64,000 bases of DNA from Calothrix sp. 336/3 (GTDB taxonomy: Bacteria; Cyanobacteriota; Cyanobacteriia; Cyanobacteriales; Nostocaceae), in NCBI RefSeq assembly GCF_000734895.2, contig NZ_CP011382.1, positions 4,876,700 to 4,940,699 on the forward strand, written 5' to 3'. The notes beneath the pieces were generated by a model, which worked only from the letters and a program-made list of their open reading frames with translations, ran no database searches and was not told the origin of the DNA. Both the position numbers and the translations under genes were made by a program. Below, piece by piece: positions 16,452 through 26,699 of this stretch (within the stretch, counting starts at the first letter, position 1; each line of letters starts with the position of its first letter).

Positions 16452-18602
16452 ATGGGAGAATTTGAAAAGTCAATATCCTTTGACGGACGGGATATTCGAC
16501 TGAAGGTTGGTCTATTAGCTCCCCAGGCTGGTGGATCGGTGTTGATACAATCTGGGGATACAGCAGTTTTAGTCACAGCTACGCGATCGCAAGCCAGAGA
16601 AGGCATAGATTTTCTCCCCTTGACTGTAGATTATGAAGAAAGGCTATATGCTGCGGGGAGAATCCCAGGAGGAATACTACGACGGGAAGGTCGTCCGCCA
16701 GAGAAGGCAACCCTGACAAGTCGTTTAATTGACCGTCCATTGCGTCCGTTATTCCCATCATGGTTACGGGACGATCTGCAAGTGATTGCCCTAACTATGT
16801 CCATGGATGAGCAAGTACCCCCCGATGTGTTAGCTGTTACAGGGGCTTCCATTGCGACTTTACTAGCAAAAATTCCTTTTAATGGTCCGATGGCGGCGGT
16901 ACGTGTGGGACTAGTGGGAGATGATTTCATTATCAACCCCACCTATGCCGAAATTGAAGCGGGAGATTTGGACTTGGTGGTTGCTGGTTCCCCTGATGGG
17001 GTAATCATGGTGGAAGCTGGAGCCAACCAACTGCCAGAAAGGGATATCATCGAGGCAATTGAATTTGGCTATGAAGCTGTCCAGGATTTAATTCAAGCAC
17101 AGCTAGATTTAGTTGCGGAATTAGGGATAGAACTTGTCAAAGAAGAACCACCAGAGGTGGATTTGACTCTGGAAAACTTTATCCGCGATCGCGCCACTTC
17201 CGAAATCAAACAAATTCTGGCACAGTTTGACCTGGATAAAACCGCACGGGACAGCGCCCTCGACGTAGTTAAAGATACAATTGCCACAGCGATCGCCGAC
17301 CTGCCAGAAGATGACGCCATCCGAGTTGCTGCCACCGCTAACGCTAAAGCCCTCGGTAACACCTTCAAGGACATTACCAAGAAACTGATGCGTCGCCAAA
17401 TTGTTGAAGATAATGTGCGCGTAGATGGTCGCAAACTGGATCAAGTCCGTCCCGTTTCCTGCCAAGTCAGTCTCTTGCCTCAACGTGTCCATGGTAGTGG
17501 TCTGTTCAATCGTGGATTGACTCAAGTACTGTCCATCTGTACCTTAGGAACCCCCGGTGATGCCCAAAACCTGCCCGACGATCTGCAAGCCGATCAGGGA
17601 AAACGTTATCTGCATCATTACAACTTCCCTCCCTTCTCCGTCGGTGAAACTAAACCCCTACGCGCCCCAGGACGACGGGAAATTGGTCACGGTGCCCTTG
17701 CGGAACGGGCAATGTTACCCGTACTACCACCAAAGGATAAATTTCCCTACGTAATTCGCGTTGTATCGGAAGTTTTATCTTCTAATGGTTCTACCTCCAT
17801 GGGTTCCGTTTGTGGTTCTACCCTTGCCCTCATGGATGCAGGTGTACCAATTGCTAAACCCGTGAGCGGAGCAGCAATGGGTCTAATTAAAGAAGGCGAA
17901 GAAATCCGTGTTTTAACCGATATTCAAGGTATCGAAGATTTCTTGGGTGATATGGACTTTAAGGTAGCGGGTACTGATAGCGGTATCACTGCCTTGCAAA
18001 TGGATATGAAAATTTCCGGGTTATCCCTAGATGTCATTGCCCAGGCAATTCATCAGGCAAAAGAAGCACGGCTACATATTCTGGAGAAAATGCTCCAGGC
18101 GATCGATGAACCGCGTACGGAAATGTCTCCCTATGCGCCACGACTCCTGAGTATCAAAATTGACTCAGACATGATTGGTTTAGTCATCGGACCTGGTGGT
18201 AAAACTATCAAAGGCATTACCGAAGAAACTGGTGCCAAAATCGACATTGAAGATGACGGTACTGTGACTATCTCCGCCGTCGATGAGAACAAGGCGAAGA
18301 AAGCCAAAAATATCATCCAAGGCATGACTCGCAAACTGAATGAAGGTGATGTTTACGTAGGTCGTGTGACGCGAATTATACCGATTGGTGCATTTGTGGA
18401 ATTCTTGCCCGGTAAAGAGGGGATGATTCACATTTCCCAACTGGCTGATTATCGTGTCGGCAAGGTTGAGGATGAAGTTTCTGTGGGCGATGAAGTGATT
18501 GTCAAAGTCCGGGAGATTGACAACAAGGGAAGAATTAACCTAACTCGTTTAGGTATCCATCCTGATCAAGCTGCCGCCGCCAGAGAAGCTGCAACGAAGT
18601 AA
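16452..18602 (+). CDS. pnp: polyribonucleotide nucleotidyltransferase (PNPase)
   Basis: The 716-residue protein has the complete PNPase layout: first RNase PH-like domain (about 10-220), helical linker, second RNase PH domain (about 320-545, with STSMGSVCGSTLALMDAGVP and GDMDFKVAGTDSGITALQMD), KH domain (about 560-620, with IGLVIGPGGKTIKGITEETG) and S1 domain (about 630-700, with GAFVEFLPGKEGMIHISQL). It degrades RNA phosphorolytically from the 3' end and can add heteropolymeric tails, the main tailing activity in cyanobacteria. AAGGAAAAA upstream of ATG 16452 is the ribosome-binding site. It is monocistronic as far as can be seen. Confidence 0.98.
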   Translation: MGEFEKSISFDGRDIRLKVGLLAPQAGGSVLIQSGDTAVLVTATRSQAREGIDFLPLTVDYEERLYAAGRIPGGILRREGRPPEKATLTSRLIDRPLRPLFPSWLRDDLQVIALTMSMDEQVPPDVLAVTGASIATLLAKIPFNGPMAAVRVGLVGDDFIINPTYAEIEAGDLDLVVAGSPDGVIMVEAGANQLPERDIIEAIEFGYEAVQDLIQAQLDLVAELGIELVKEEPPEVDLTLENFIRDRATSEIKQILAQFDLDKTARDSALDVVKDTIATAIADLPEDDAIRVAATANAKALGNTFKDITKKLMRRQIVEDNVRVDGRKLDQVRPVSCQVSLLPQRVHGSGLFNRGLTQVLSICTLGTPGDAQNLPDDLQADQGKRYLHHYNFPPFSVGETKPLRAPGRREIGHGALAERAMLPVLPPKDKFPYVIRVVSEVLSSNGSTSMGSVCGSTLALMDAGVPIAKPVSGAAMGLIKEGEEIRVLTDIQGIEDFLGDMDFKVAGTDSGITALQMDMKISGLSLDVIAQAIHQAKEARLHILEKMLQAIDEPRTEMSPYAPRLLSIKIDSDMIGLVIGPGGKTIKGITEETGAKIDIEDDGTVTISAVDENKAKKAKNIIQGMTRKLNEGDVYVGRVTRIIPIGAFVEFLPGKEGMIHISQLADYRVGKVEDEVSVGDEVIVKVREIDNKGRINLTRLGIHPDQAAAAREAATK

Positions 18603-18748
18603 TAGCCTTTCTTTCACGAGATGACACTGAAGGATTGATTCGATTCAGGTAGTTTTCAAGAAACGATTCGTTGTCTATGGAAGCGTACTTGATGAAGTGT
18701 ATTGTGAAAGAAGATGAATCCAAGTTGCGAGTTGTGACTCACTGTGCT

Positions 18749-18777
18749 GGGAGACAGTCTTTGTGACTGTATCTCCC
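18749..18777 (+). terminator. stem-loop downstream of pnp
   Basis: The sequence GGGAGACAGTC-TTTGT-GACTGTATCTCCC forms a long stem about 150 bases after the pnp stop and 60 bases before the convergent histidine kinase stop. It is only weakly followed by T residues, so it may protect the 3' end rather than be a simple intrinsic terminator. Confidence 0.5.
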
Positions 18778-18837
18778 GTTTGCCACAAACCAGCCAATAT
18801 GTATAAATTCCCTAAAATCTGAATATGAAGTAGATAT

Positions 18838-20766
18838 TCAAATATATTTCTCTGTGGGTTGTTGATTTTCAACTTTTTCCCAGGTTTGATTTATCGGTAT
18901 TTCTAAGGAAAATTCACTACCCTTGCCCAATTGTGAGCTACAAGTCAAATTTCCTTGATGATTTTCCACAATAATTTGATAGCTAATAGACAAACCTAAA
19001 CCAGTACCATCACCAACAGGTTTAGTTGTAAAAAATGGATTAAATATTTTAGCTTTTACCTCTTCATTCATCCCACCAGCATTATCACTAATCCGAATAC
19101 GCACATGACTGGGTGGAATAAATTCCGTACGAATACGAATTTCTGGTTGGAAATTTATTTCATCTTCCTTTGCTAGATGGAATGCATCAATGGCATTACT
19201 AATAATATTCATGAATACCTGGTTGAGTTTCCCCGGATAGCATTCAACAGGGGGCAACTGGCTATATTCTTTGATAATTTTAATGGCTGGGCAATCTTTG
19301 GAAGCGAACATCTGGGATTTATTGCCAAAATTAGAAATATCAACCCCATCATCACAGTCCCCTGTTTTCAGACGATGTTGCAGAATGAGTAAGGTACTAT
19401 CAATCCCTTCATGGAGACAAACAGTTTTCATTTCTGCCTCATCAAGACGGGAAAAGTTGCGCAGAGACAAAACTATATCACGAATACGCTGCGCTCCGGC
19501 TTTCATCGATGAGAGTAACTGAGGTAAGTCATCAATGATGAAATCTAAGTCAATATCTTGCGATCGCGCGATAATTACTTCCGATGGTTGGGAATAAGAT
19601 TCTTCATAGAGACGCAATATTTCTACTAAATCCTGAATATAATTTTCCGCATGGTCGAGGTTGCCAGAGATAAAATTAATCGGATTATTAATTTCGTGGG
19701 CAATCCCTGCAACTAACTGCCCCAGGGATGACATTTTTTCACTTTGTACCAGTTGAGCTTGGGTTTGCTGCAATTGATGCAAAGCTTGTTGTAATTCTTG
19801 ACTGCGTGCTTCTGCGATTTCGAGTGCCGTTTGAGCTTGAATGTAGAGATATTCCTGAGTTTTTTGAGCCGCAGAGCGTTCTTGAATTTCTAATAATAAT
19901 CTTTGATTGATTTCATCTAAAGCTTGGGTACGTTGTTGAACCCTAATTTCTAGCTCCTCTTTGGCTCTGGAGAGTTCCTGTTGAGCTTGTTGTCGTTGAT
20001 GTGCTTCCATTGCGAGGGTGACTAAATCCGCAATACAACCGCCAAAATTTTGCTCTTCCAGGTTCCAGTGACGGATTCCATCGGTGTATTCATGGCAAAC
20101 CACACCAATCATTTCTCCCCGTAGCCAAATTGGTGCATCTAGCATGGAGGTGACACCAACTGCTGGCAAATAAGCTATGCCAAATTCACTAGTACGTGGA
20201 TCGGTGTAAGCATCATCCGCAGCAATTGTCCGTTCTGTTTTTAAAGCTTGGAAATATGCAGGAAAGTCACTGGCAAAAATTTCGACTCCTTGAGAATGGC
20301 GCTTAGGACTTTTTTCAAATAGATTTAAGCATCTAATCTTGGTGCATTCTTCGTCATAGAGCCAAATACTGACGCGCTCAACTTTTAGGGTATGGGCAGC
20401 AGTTTCCGTAATTTTTTCTAAAGCTAGATTGAGATTTCCCTCAACGATGGTGGTGTTTCTTGCCAGGGTGAGCAGCACCTGATTTTGAGATTTTAGGCGA
20501 TGTTGAGTTTGCTGAAGCTTGAACTGTGTGACGTTGCGTAGGGAAAAACTTAGCAATGTTACAGCTAGGGCTAGTAGGAAATAGGCGAAAATGTTGATAT
20601 TAACACTGAGATTTGCTGGTTCGTAGCAAAGATACCCAATAAATATCAGTAAGGCGATCGCTACCCATACATGTAGAATATCTTGATGCTTTTTATACCA
20701 AGCTTTTATGCTTTTGAAGCGATTAGTTTGCTGTTGCCAGGAATGATAAATACTGAATATTGTCAT
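18838..20766 (-). CDS. GAF-domain sensor histidine kinase
   Basis: The 642-residue protein has two N-terminal membrane segments (about 32-52 and 57-77), a GAF domain (about 105-255), a long coiled coil (about 260-345), a HisKA dimerisation domain with the phospho-acceptor box LVAGIAHEINNPINFISGN (near 357) and a HATPase domain. The latter has NQVFMNIISNAIDAF (N box), ISDNAGGMNEEV (G1) and VGDGTGLGLSISYQI (G2). No receiver domain or adjacent response regulator is present, so it is an orphan kinase. The loop between the two hydrophobic segments is too short to be an extracytoplasmic sensor; sensing is probably through GAF. The ligand is unknown. Confidence 0.95.
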   Translation of the reverse strand: MTIFSIYHSWQQQTNRFKSIKAWYKKHQDILHVWVAIALLIFIGYLCYEPANLSVNINIFAYFLLALAVTLLSFSLRNVTQFKLQQTQHRLKSQNQVLLTLARNTTIVEGNLNLALEKITETAAHTLKVERVSIWLYDEECTKIRCLNLFEKSPKRHSQGVEIFASDFPAYFQALKTERTIAADDAYTDPRTSEFGIAYLPAVGVTSMLDAPIWLRGEMIGVVCHEYTDGIRHWNLEEQNFGGCIADLVTLAMEAHQRQQAQQELSRAKEELEIRVQQRTQALDEINQRLLLEIQERSAAQKTQEYLYIQAQTALEIAEARSQELQQALHQLQQTQAQLVQSEKMSSLGQLVAGIAHEINNPINFISGNLDHAENYIQDLVEILRLYEESYSQPSEVIIARSQDIDLDFIIDDLPQLLSSMKAGAQRIRDIVLSLRNFSRLDEAEMKTVCLHEGIDSTLLILQHRLKTGDCDDGVDISNFGNKSQMFASKDCPAIKIIKEYSQLPPVECYPGKLNQVFMNIISNAIDAFHLAKEDEINFQPEIRIRTEFIPPSHVRIRISDNAGGMNEEVKAKIFNPFFTTKPVGDGTGLGLSISYQIIVENHQGNLTCSSQLGKGSEFSLEIPINQTWEKVENQQPTEKYI

Positions 20767-21293
20767 TGTAATCAGATACTATATGTAGATAACACGCGAG
20801 AATTAAGTAATTTTGAGTTCTCTAATTTCAATAAATCGCTAATTTCTGATATTTTTGTCTGATTTAAAATTGTCCTAATGGGAGCATGACTCAGATTAGC
20901 TTTCTATTATGCCCTGATTGCCTCGATTTTGTCAGTGGAATTTTGCGGATTTAGATTTTTGCACACATATTAAATACGTAATTATACTGTGTTAACCCTT
21001 GATTTTCAGAAAATAATTCCTCAGAAGAAAAAATAATAGTAATTTATTCCTGATTTTTGGGGTTCTTAATTCTGTTTCTGATTCCCTAGGGTATTCACTT
21101 AGTATAAAAAAAGCGATAATTTGCGTAGTTGTCACCCTGCTCTTTCTATAACTCTTGCAACTTCTACAACTTCTATTTTCAAGACAGACTATAATCTTTT
21201 TTGAGTCCACTGTAGGCAAATGCAGCTAATTGTGGCACTTTAGAATCGTAGTGGCTAGAAGCACCTTGGAGCAGGATTATAGGAAATTCCACA
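20767..21293. other. divergent promoter region, no gene seen
   Basis: These 527 bases separate the minus-strand histidine kinase from the plus-strand PP2C gene. A short minus-strand open frame at 20992-21219 has no recognisable motif and is rich in rare-looking composition, so I do not call it. An AGGAAA ribosome-binding site precedes the PP2C start at 21294. Confidence 0.5.
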
Positions 21294-23222
21294 ATGCTGA
21301 TTTGCCCTCAGTGCAATTTTGAGAACCCGGATATTCACAAGTTTTGTCAAAACTGTGGCGCACCCTTGAGCCAAAAAGTTTGTTCTGCCTGTAATACCCA
21401 TGTCGATTTAGACGCAAAGATTTGTCATAATTGCGGGGCAGAATGCGGCTCAATTTGGCGGGCGATAGTTAAGAAAGAACATACTGAAGATATGCAGGAG
21501 TTAGCAACACCTGAAACATCTTTTTCTTGGCTGAATAGTGCTTATCTTGATGCACAGCAGCGTTACCAAATTATTGATACCTTGCCGCCATTCACAGAAA
21601 TTAGCCCCACAACTCAAATCAATTTACGGGTGATGGACTGTCAACCCTATCAAGTGCCTCCTTTGAAGGTGATGCTGGAAAGTCAACAAGATGATTCTCC
21701 ATCTTCTGTGGTGGCAGGGGAAATTCCAGACTTGGCGAAACCCTATATTCTGTTACAAAAATATACAAGTAAGGGAATCCCAATTATTCATGATGCTTGG
21801 CAGCAAGACAGTGTTCAGACAGTAATTCTGGAAGAGCGTTCCCAATGGCTATCTTTGTCGGACTTGTGGCAGACAGATTCCACAAGCTCTTTGCAGATGA
21901 TAAGTTGCTTTTACCAGATGACTTTACTGTGGGCGATACTGGAGCCTTTTGCTTGTCGCCAGAGTTTACTAGAGTTGGAAAATTTGCGTTTAGATGAAGA
22001 TCAGGCTGTGGCTTTACAGTTTTTGTATCGAGAGCCAGAGTCAGAATCTTTGACAATTCAAGCTTTAGGACGTGTTTGGCAGAGGTTATTTCGAGAATCT
22101 CAGCGTACCCAATTTGGAGCAATTTTGCAATTATTAGGAGAATTAGAAGGTGGGAAAATTGAGACTATAGAGCAGCTACAATTACGATTGCAGGCGATCG
22201 CCACAGAAATGCAAACTCCACCGGAGCCTGTAAATCCCATCATGAATAATCGCGATCGTGATGATGTTACTGACATCTTACCGCCCAAGGTTCCTGCTGC
22301 TAGTCTCCAACCTACACTTCCTCCTGAATCTATGGGTACAGAAAATGCCAAAGACGAATTTCCCACCATTGTCTTACCCATGCAGTTAGCCAGCTTAGAA
22401 AATGCTGGTATCACCGATGTGGGCAAACAACGTCACCATAACGAAGACTTTTTTGGTACAGATTCGCAAATTCATAAAATTGAATCGCCAAGTTTTCGTT
22501 CTTTCCAAGGAAAAGGACTATATATCCTCTGTGATGGTATGGGGGGACACGCTGGCGGTGAAGTGGCTAGTAACCTAGCTGTGAATACCCTGCGCGAGTA
22601 CTTCCAAAATCACTGGCAAGGGGATGAACTACCCTCCAAAGAGATTATTAGTGCAGGTATTTACCAAGCCAACCAAGCTATCTATAACCTCAATCAACAG
22701 GAATCCCGTTCAGGGGTAGGACGTATGGGCACTACCCTTGTTATGCTGTTAATTCAGAATACCCAGGCAGCTGTGGCACACGTAGGTGATAGCCGTCTTT
22801 ATTGTCTGACTCGGAAACAAGGATTAGAACAACTAACTGTAGATCATGAGGTGGGGCAACGAGAAATTGCTCGCGGCATACCCCCAGAAGCTGCCTATTC
22901 TCGTCCCGATGCTTACCAGTTAACTCAAGCTATTGGTCCCAGAGATGATAATTTTATCTTTCCAGATATCCAATTCCTGGAAATAGCTGAGGATTCTTTA
23001 TTTATTCTGGCTTCTGATGGTCTATCAGATAATGATTTACTGGAGAGTAATTGGCATTCCCATTTACTACCCTTACTCAGTTCTGGTACTAATCTGGAAA
23101 CTGGTGCTAGAGACTTAATTGATCTGGCAAACGATTACAATGGTCATGACAACATCACTGTTGTACTTATCCGGGCAAAGGTGCGTCCAAATATGGATAG
23201 CAAAAACATCACCGAAGCCTAA
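21294..23222 (+). CDS. zinc-ribbon PP2C-type protein phosphatase with kinase-like middle region
   Basis: The 642-residue protein opens with two zinc ribbons (residues 4-52: CPQCNFENPDIHKFCQNCG and CSACNTHVDLDAKICHNCG). The region 80-300 looks like a degenerate protein-kinase fold with no catalytic motifs (IPIIHDAWQQDSVQTVILEE, then LENLRLDEDQAVALQFL). The C-terminal 270 residues are a complete PP2C domain with metal-binding motifs RHHNEDFF, LCDGMGGHAGGEVAS, AHVGDSRLYCL, LASDGLSDN and YNGHDNITVVLI. It should dephosphorylate phospho-Ser/Thr with Mn/Mg. The next gene encodes an FHA-Ser/Thr kinase that also has a zinc ribbon, making a likely opposing pair. Confidence 0.93.
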   Translation: MLICPQCNFENPDIHKFCQNCGAPLSQKVCSACNTHVDLDAKICHNCGAECGSIWRAIVKKEHTEDMQELATPETSFSWLNSAYLDAQQRYQIIDTLPPFTEISPTTQINLRVMDCQPYQVPPLKVMLESQQDDSPSSVVAGEIPDLAKPYILLQKYTSKGIPIIHDAWQQDSVQTVILEERSQWLSLSDLWQTDSTSSLQMISCFYQMTLLWAILEPFACRQSLLELENLRLDEDQAVALQFLYREPESESLTIQALGRVWQRLFRESQRTQFGAILQLLGELEGGKIETIEQLQLRLQAIATEMQTPPEPVNPIMNNRDRDDVTDILPPKVPAASLQPTLPPESMGTENAKDEFPTIVLPMQLASLENAGITDVGKQRHHNEDFFGTDSQIHKIESPSFRSFQGKGLYILCDGMGGHAGGEVASNLAVNTLREYFQNHWQGDELPSKEIISAGIYQANQAIYNLNQQESRSGVGRMGTTLVMLLIQNTQAAVAHVGDSRLYCLTRKQGLEQLTVDHEVGQREIARGIPPEAAYSRPDAYQLTQAIGPRDDNFIFPDIQFLEIAEDSLFILASDGLSDNDLLESNWHSHLLPLLSSGTNLETGARDLIDLANDYNGHDNITVVLIRAKVRPNMDSKNITEA

Positions 23223-23243
23223 AAGGTAAGTAAGAGAGCCAAC

Positions 23244-23280
23244 AAAAGTGAGGTATTATTTTTACCAATTGCCTCATTTT
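23244..23280 (+). terminator. probable terminator after the PP2C gene
   Basis: AAAAGTGAGG and GCCTCATTTT form a short stem around an A/T-rich loop 22 bases past the PP2C stop, with trailing T residues on the plus strand. The stem is modest. If it works, the kinase gene 340 bases later has its own promoter. Confidence 0.45.
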
Positions 23281-23361
23281 CTATCTCTCGGTTAAGATGC
23301 TACTGGTAATTTAGGGATATTAACTCTAAATCAAGGATTTTCCCTGATTCTGATAAAACCC

Positions 23362-23384
23362 AGAGATGCAAAACTTGCGTCTCT
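23362..23384. repeat. short hairpin AGAGATGC...GCGTCTCT
   Basis: An 8-base stem (one G-T pair) with a seven-base loop resembles the GAGACGC-type hairpins scattered between cyanobacterial genes. It lies in the 397-base spacer between the phosphatase and kinase genes; nothing else is evident in that spacer. Confidence 0.5.
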
Positions 23385-23619
23385 ACAAATCAATCTCGCG
23401 TATTAGCAAGGGAGCTAACAGCAGGTGTTCTACCTATCCTTCAGCAATGCCGACCATTGCAGAGCCAAAATCCTATAAGATTTAAGCGATATCTATATAA
23501 TTATCTATCCTTTATAGGACTATTGTGTAATTAAGCTATCAGCATTTAGCCATTGGCAATCTTTGTCAAGATGATAAATACTCAAGCTGACATCATATAA
23601 TTTCTTTCTATCTGAGATT

Positions 23620-24834
23620 GTGATTACTCTCACCCTGCTAGAACCACAGAAAAAAACACCTCTCAAACAATGGAGTTTTGAGACGGAGTCGGTGATTCGG
23701 ATTGGTCGTTCCGCCGATAATGATATTGTTTTAACGGATACCCTAGTCTCTCGTAATCATCTAGAGATTAGACAAGTGAACCCTGCTCACCATGGTGGTT
23801 CTTGGCAGGCAATTAGTCGGGGCACAAATGGTACTTTTTTAAACGGTGTATTGATAGTTCAAGGGTTAATTCCCGATAATTCTCTGTTGCAACTAGCTCG
23901 CGGTGGTCCAATTTTGCAGTTTCAGATTACCTATGCTGCCAATAATCCATCTGCACCAACCCTTGCACAAAGTTGTACCCATGAAGGTAACTCCCCTGAG
24001 AATCTATTTTGCATTCATTGTGGTCAACCTATAAACGTTATCTATACTATTCGTGGTTATCAAGTACTACGCATTCTCGGACAGGGGGGAATGGGTACTA
24101 CCTATTTAGCTTGGGATGATTTAGGGAAAATTTCTGGATATCCCCAATTATTTGTCCTCAAGCAAATGAATACAGATATGGCGAAGATTGCCAAGGCTAG
24201 GGAGTTATTTGAGCGAGAGGCAAACACTCTCAAATCTCTCAATTGTCCTGGCATTCCTAAGTATTATGATTTTTTTGTGGAGGGTGGAAAAAAATATCTG
24301 GCGATGGAATTAGTCCATGGACAGGATTTAGAAAAGTTAGTTGTTCTGAAAAATCCTGTGTCTCAACCTCAAGCGATCGCCTGGATGATTCAAACTTGCA
24401 ATATTCTAGATTACCTGCATAGTCAGAAGCCACCCTTGATTCACCGTGACATTAAGCCTGCTAACCTGATGGTACGCCACGCAGATAATCAGGTTGTAGT
24501 GTTGGACTTTGGGGCAGTCAAGGAAATTGGTACTCCCCCAGGTACTCGAATTGGCGCAGAAGGGTATTGTGCCCCGGAACAAGAACGGGGACAACCCTTA
24601 ACCCAATCTGATTTATACGCGATCGGACCAACATTAATCTTTTTGCTGACGGGCGAAAACCCGTTTAAGTTTTATCGCCAAAAAGGACGTACCTTTCGCT
24701 TTGATGTGGCAAACGTTTCGGTCATTTCACCAAAACTCAAGGCAGTCATCGAAAAAGTCACAGAGCCTGTACCCTATGAACGCTATCAAACAGCCGAAGA
24801 ACTAGCGCTAGCCTTAGCAGCGTGCGAAAGCTAG
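23620..24834 (+). CDS. FHA-domain serine/threonine protein kinase
   Basis: The 404-residue protein starts with an FHA phosphothreonine-binding domain (about 1-105, IRIGRSADNDIVLTD and LVSRNHLEIRQ). A small zinc ribbon follows (118-138, CTHEGN...FCIHCG), then a Hanks-type kinase domain (about 145-400). Kinase motifs are present: glycine loop LGQGGMGTTYLA, ATP lysine in FVLKQMN, catalytic loop IHRDIKPANLMV, DFG in VVLDFGAVKEIG and APE-like CAPEQERG. It should be active. There is no membrane segment, so it is cytoplasmic. The start is GTG at 23620, directly before the FHA strand. It is paired with the zinc-ribbon PP2C upstream. Confidence 0.95.
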   Translation: MITLTLLEPQKKTPLKQWSFETESVIRIGRSADNDIVLTDTLVSRNHLEIRQVNPAHHGGSWQAISRGTNGTFLNGVLIVQGLIPDNSLLQLARGGPILQFQITYAANNPSAPTLAQSCTHEGNSPENLFCIHCGQPINVIYTIRGYQVLRILGQGGMGTTYLAWDDLGKISGYPQLFVLKQMNTDMAKIAKARELFEREANTLKSLNCPGIPKYYDFFVEGGKKYLAMELVHGQDLEKLVVLKNPVSQPQAIAWMIQTCNILDYLHSQKPPLIHRDIKPANLMVRHADNQVVVLDFGAVKEIGTPPGTRIGAEGYCAPEQERGQPLTQSDLYAIGPTLIFLLTGENPFKFYRQKGRTFRFDVANVSVISPKLKAVIEKVTEPVPYERYQTAEELALALAACES

Positions 24835-24893
24835 TCAAAAGCAACAGAGAGTAAAAAGCTAGTTAAAACTTTTCTCGGCTCCCTGATGCTTTG

Positions 24894-25112
24894 CTATTCT
24901 TCATCCCAAGCTTCTACATCTAACAAGTCGCTGACGGGATCTTGCATACTAAAGCCGAAGTCTAACAGTTCCTGTTTCCAGTGCTGCCAGTCGTTACCAA
25001 ATAACAGTGCAATCTTCCAAATGCTATCGGTAGGCTTAATAATCTGCGATTCTACAAGCGATTGCACATTACGTTGCAATTTCACCATTGGGTGAAGTAC
25101 TTGCTGAGTCAT
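24894..25112 (-). CDS. small cyanobacterial protein, DUF4327-like
   Basis: The 72-residue soluble protein has the pattern HPMVKLQRNVQSLVES, then IIKPTDSIWKIALLFG, then DWQHWKQELLDFGFSMQDP, matching my memory of the cyanobacteria-specific DUF4327 family. Function is unknown. It is convergent with the kinase gene. The ATG at 25112 begins the conserved block. Confidence 0.75.
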   Translation of the reverse strand: MTQQVLHPMVKLQRNVQSLVESQIIKPTDSIWKIALLFGNDWQHWKQELLDFGFSMQDPVSDLLDVEAWDEE

Positions 25113-26210
25113 AACCTCAATTTAATTTCTGATTTTGTTTAGTAAATGCTTGATCAAAACTGCTTTCCCTTGGGAAATTTTTGCCTATACGTAGAGTTAT
25201 GTACTTTGGCAAAGCGAGTCTTAACTCCTTAAATATACCACAAAAGAACTTACTTAGTGACTTGTAAATTCGATTTTGTACGGGAATCACCACCATTAGA
25301 GATGATTTTGATTACCAAATACAAATACCAAGAAATGCAAATATATCCAGTACGCTATCGACTGCAATAATTGCACATTCCTAGAAAATGGCAAGGGAAA
25401 AATTAGGCAGCAGAAATGAGTAAATCTCAAATTTCTACCCCAGTCCCAAGAAGTATTCCTATCTGTCTTGGTGTAAGCAGTTAATGGTGAGTATATTGTG
25501 AAATAATCACTCAAACCCAGTCACTAATAATTCTGCTGAGGCAAAATTAAGTAGAATTTCCCCTTGTATGGCTGATTTGAAAAAGTACTCTATTTTCTGG
25601 AACTTATAGACTCATAGCAAAAGTCAGTGTGACATAAATTGCCAGGTACTGACCATGAATCAGCACATGGAAAAGACCATATATTACTTCAATTCCATAG
25701 CTGTGCCCAGTCAATATTTTATCATTAAATAGCTGAATACTTTTTTCATTACTTGCGAGTGATGTAAACAGTTGATGACAACTGTTGATTGTGACTGCCC
25801 TTTGTGAAGAAACAGATGGGAGTTCATTCAGAATATCGCAAACATCGGGAGATGAAACAGGGTTGCAAGGAAAATTTGCAAAATTTAATTTTTTCTTAAG
25901 CTTTTGCCCTAGATAAATATTTCTTTAGGGGGATGGTTGGGCAAATCACAAGACTTTATTCCGTGCAACTACTGCATAACATCTTCTGTATTCTTATACA
26001 TTTATAGGCAGTGACAGAATTATTCAGCGTAACTTTAAACACTCACCTTTGTGCAGAGATATATTTTAATAGGTAAGAGAAAATCTTAAGTTAGTTAAGG
26101 TCAAGGCATAGTCTTTTTCCCTTAGGGTGATATTTTTTGTGAATTGCTGGGTATCCTCATAACATAACTCTAGTCAGCACTTAAGTAATTAACGAAGTGC
26201 TTATAGCCAC
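25113..26210. other. 1.1-kb region without a confident gene
   Basis: The DUF4327-like gene reads away from this region on the left and the TPR gene reads away on the right, so both promoters should lie here. It is A/T-rich with no frame carrying a recognisable motif, no tRNA-like cloverleaf and no obvious tandem repeat. An unannotated small RNA cannot be excluded from sequence alone. Confidence 0.5.
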
Positions 26211-26636
26211 ATGACTACATCTAATGAAGATTATCTTGCTGCACGTCGTCATAAAACTGAGCGACGGCGAAAAATTGTGACATTTGTATCTATTTTATCT
26301 TTTTCTGGTTCAACTGTATTTGCCTTGCTACCTATGTTGCAAGAAGCTGTCACAACCTCTGTTACTTCAGAGCAAGAAGTTGTAAAACCTGAATCAGAAT
26401 CCCAAAACTTAGCTTTGCAACGGCAGCTACGTAGTTTTGAGGTGGTTTTGAAGCAAGAACCGAATAACCAGGTAGCGCTAGAAGGTTTGGCAAAAGTACA
26501 GATTCAGCAGGGGAATATCCATAAAGCGATCGCCCCTTTGGAAAAATTAGTACTTTTGTATCCTCAGAGACAGGACTATAAAACTGCTCTAGAAAATTTG
26601 AAAAAACAGGTAAACAAGCAACCGCAGCAGAAGTAA
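26211..26636 (+). CDS. membrane-anchored TPR protein
   Basis: The 141-residue protein has a basic N-terminus (RRHKTERRRK) before one membrane segment (about 24-45). The remainder carries about two TPR units (VVLKQEPNNQVALEGLAKVQ and KAIAPLEKLVLLYPQRQ). TPRs mediate protein-protein contacts. The positively charged start implies that the TPR part faces the lumen or periplasm. It sits 63 bases upstream of glf and may be in the same transcript, but no direct role in glycan synthesis can be read from it. Confidence 0.8.
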   Translation: MTTSNEDYLAARRHKTERRRKIVTFVSILSFSGSTVFALLPMLQEAVTTSVTSEQEVVKPESESQNLALQRQLRSFEVVLKQEPNNQVALEGLAKVQIQQGNIHKAIAPLEKLVLLYPQRQDYKTALENLKKQVNKQPQQK

Positions 26637-26699
26637 CCTAACTGCTTGTGTCGTTACTAAGAACTACTTCAAGAATTTTTTTAATCCTCTTTAATAAAT

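Noticed and set aside
20992..21219. 75-codon minus-strand frame
   Set aside because: Low-quality composition, no start signal and no motif; lies in a divergent promoter region.
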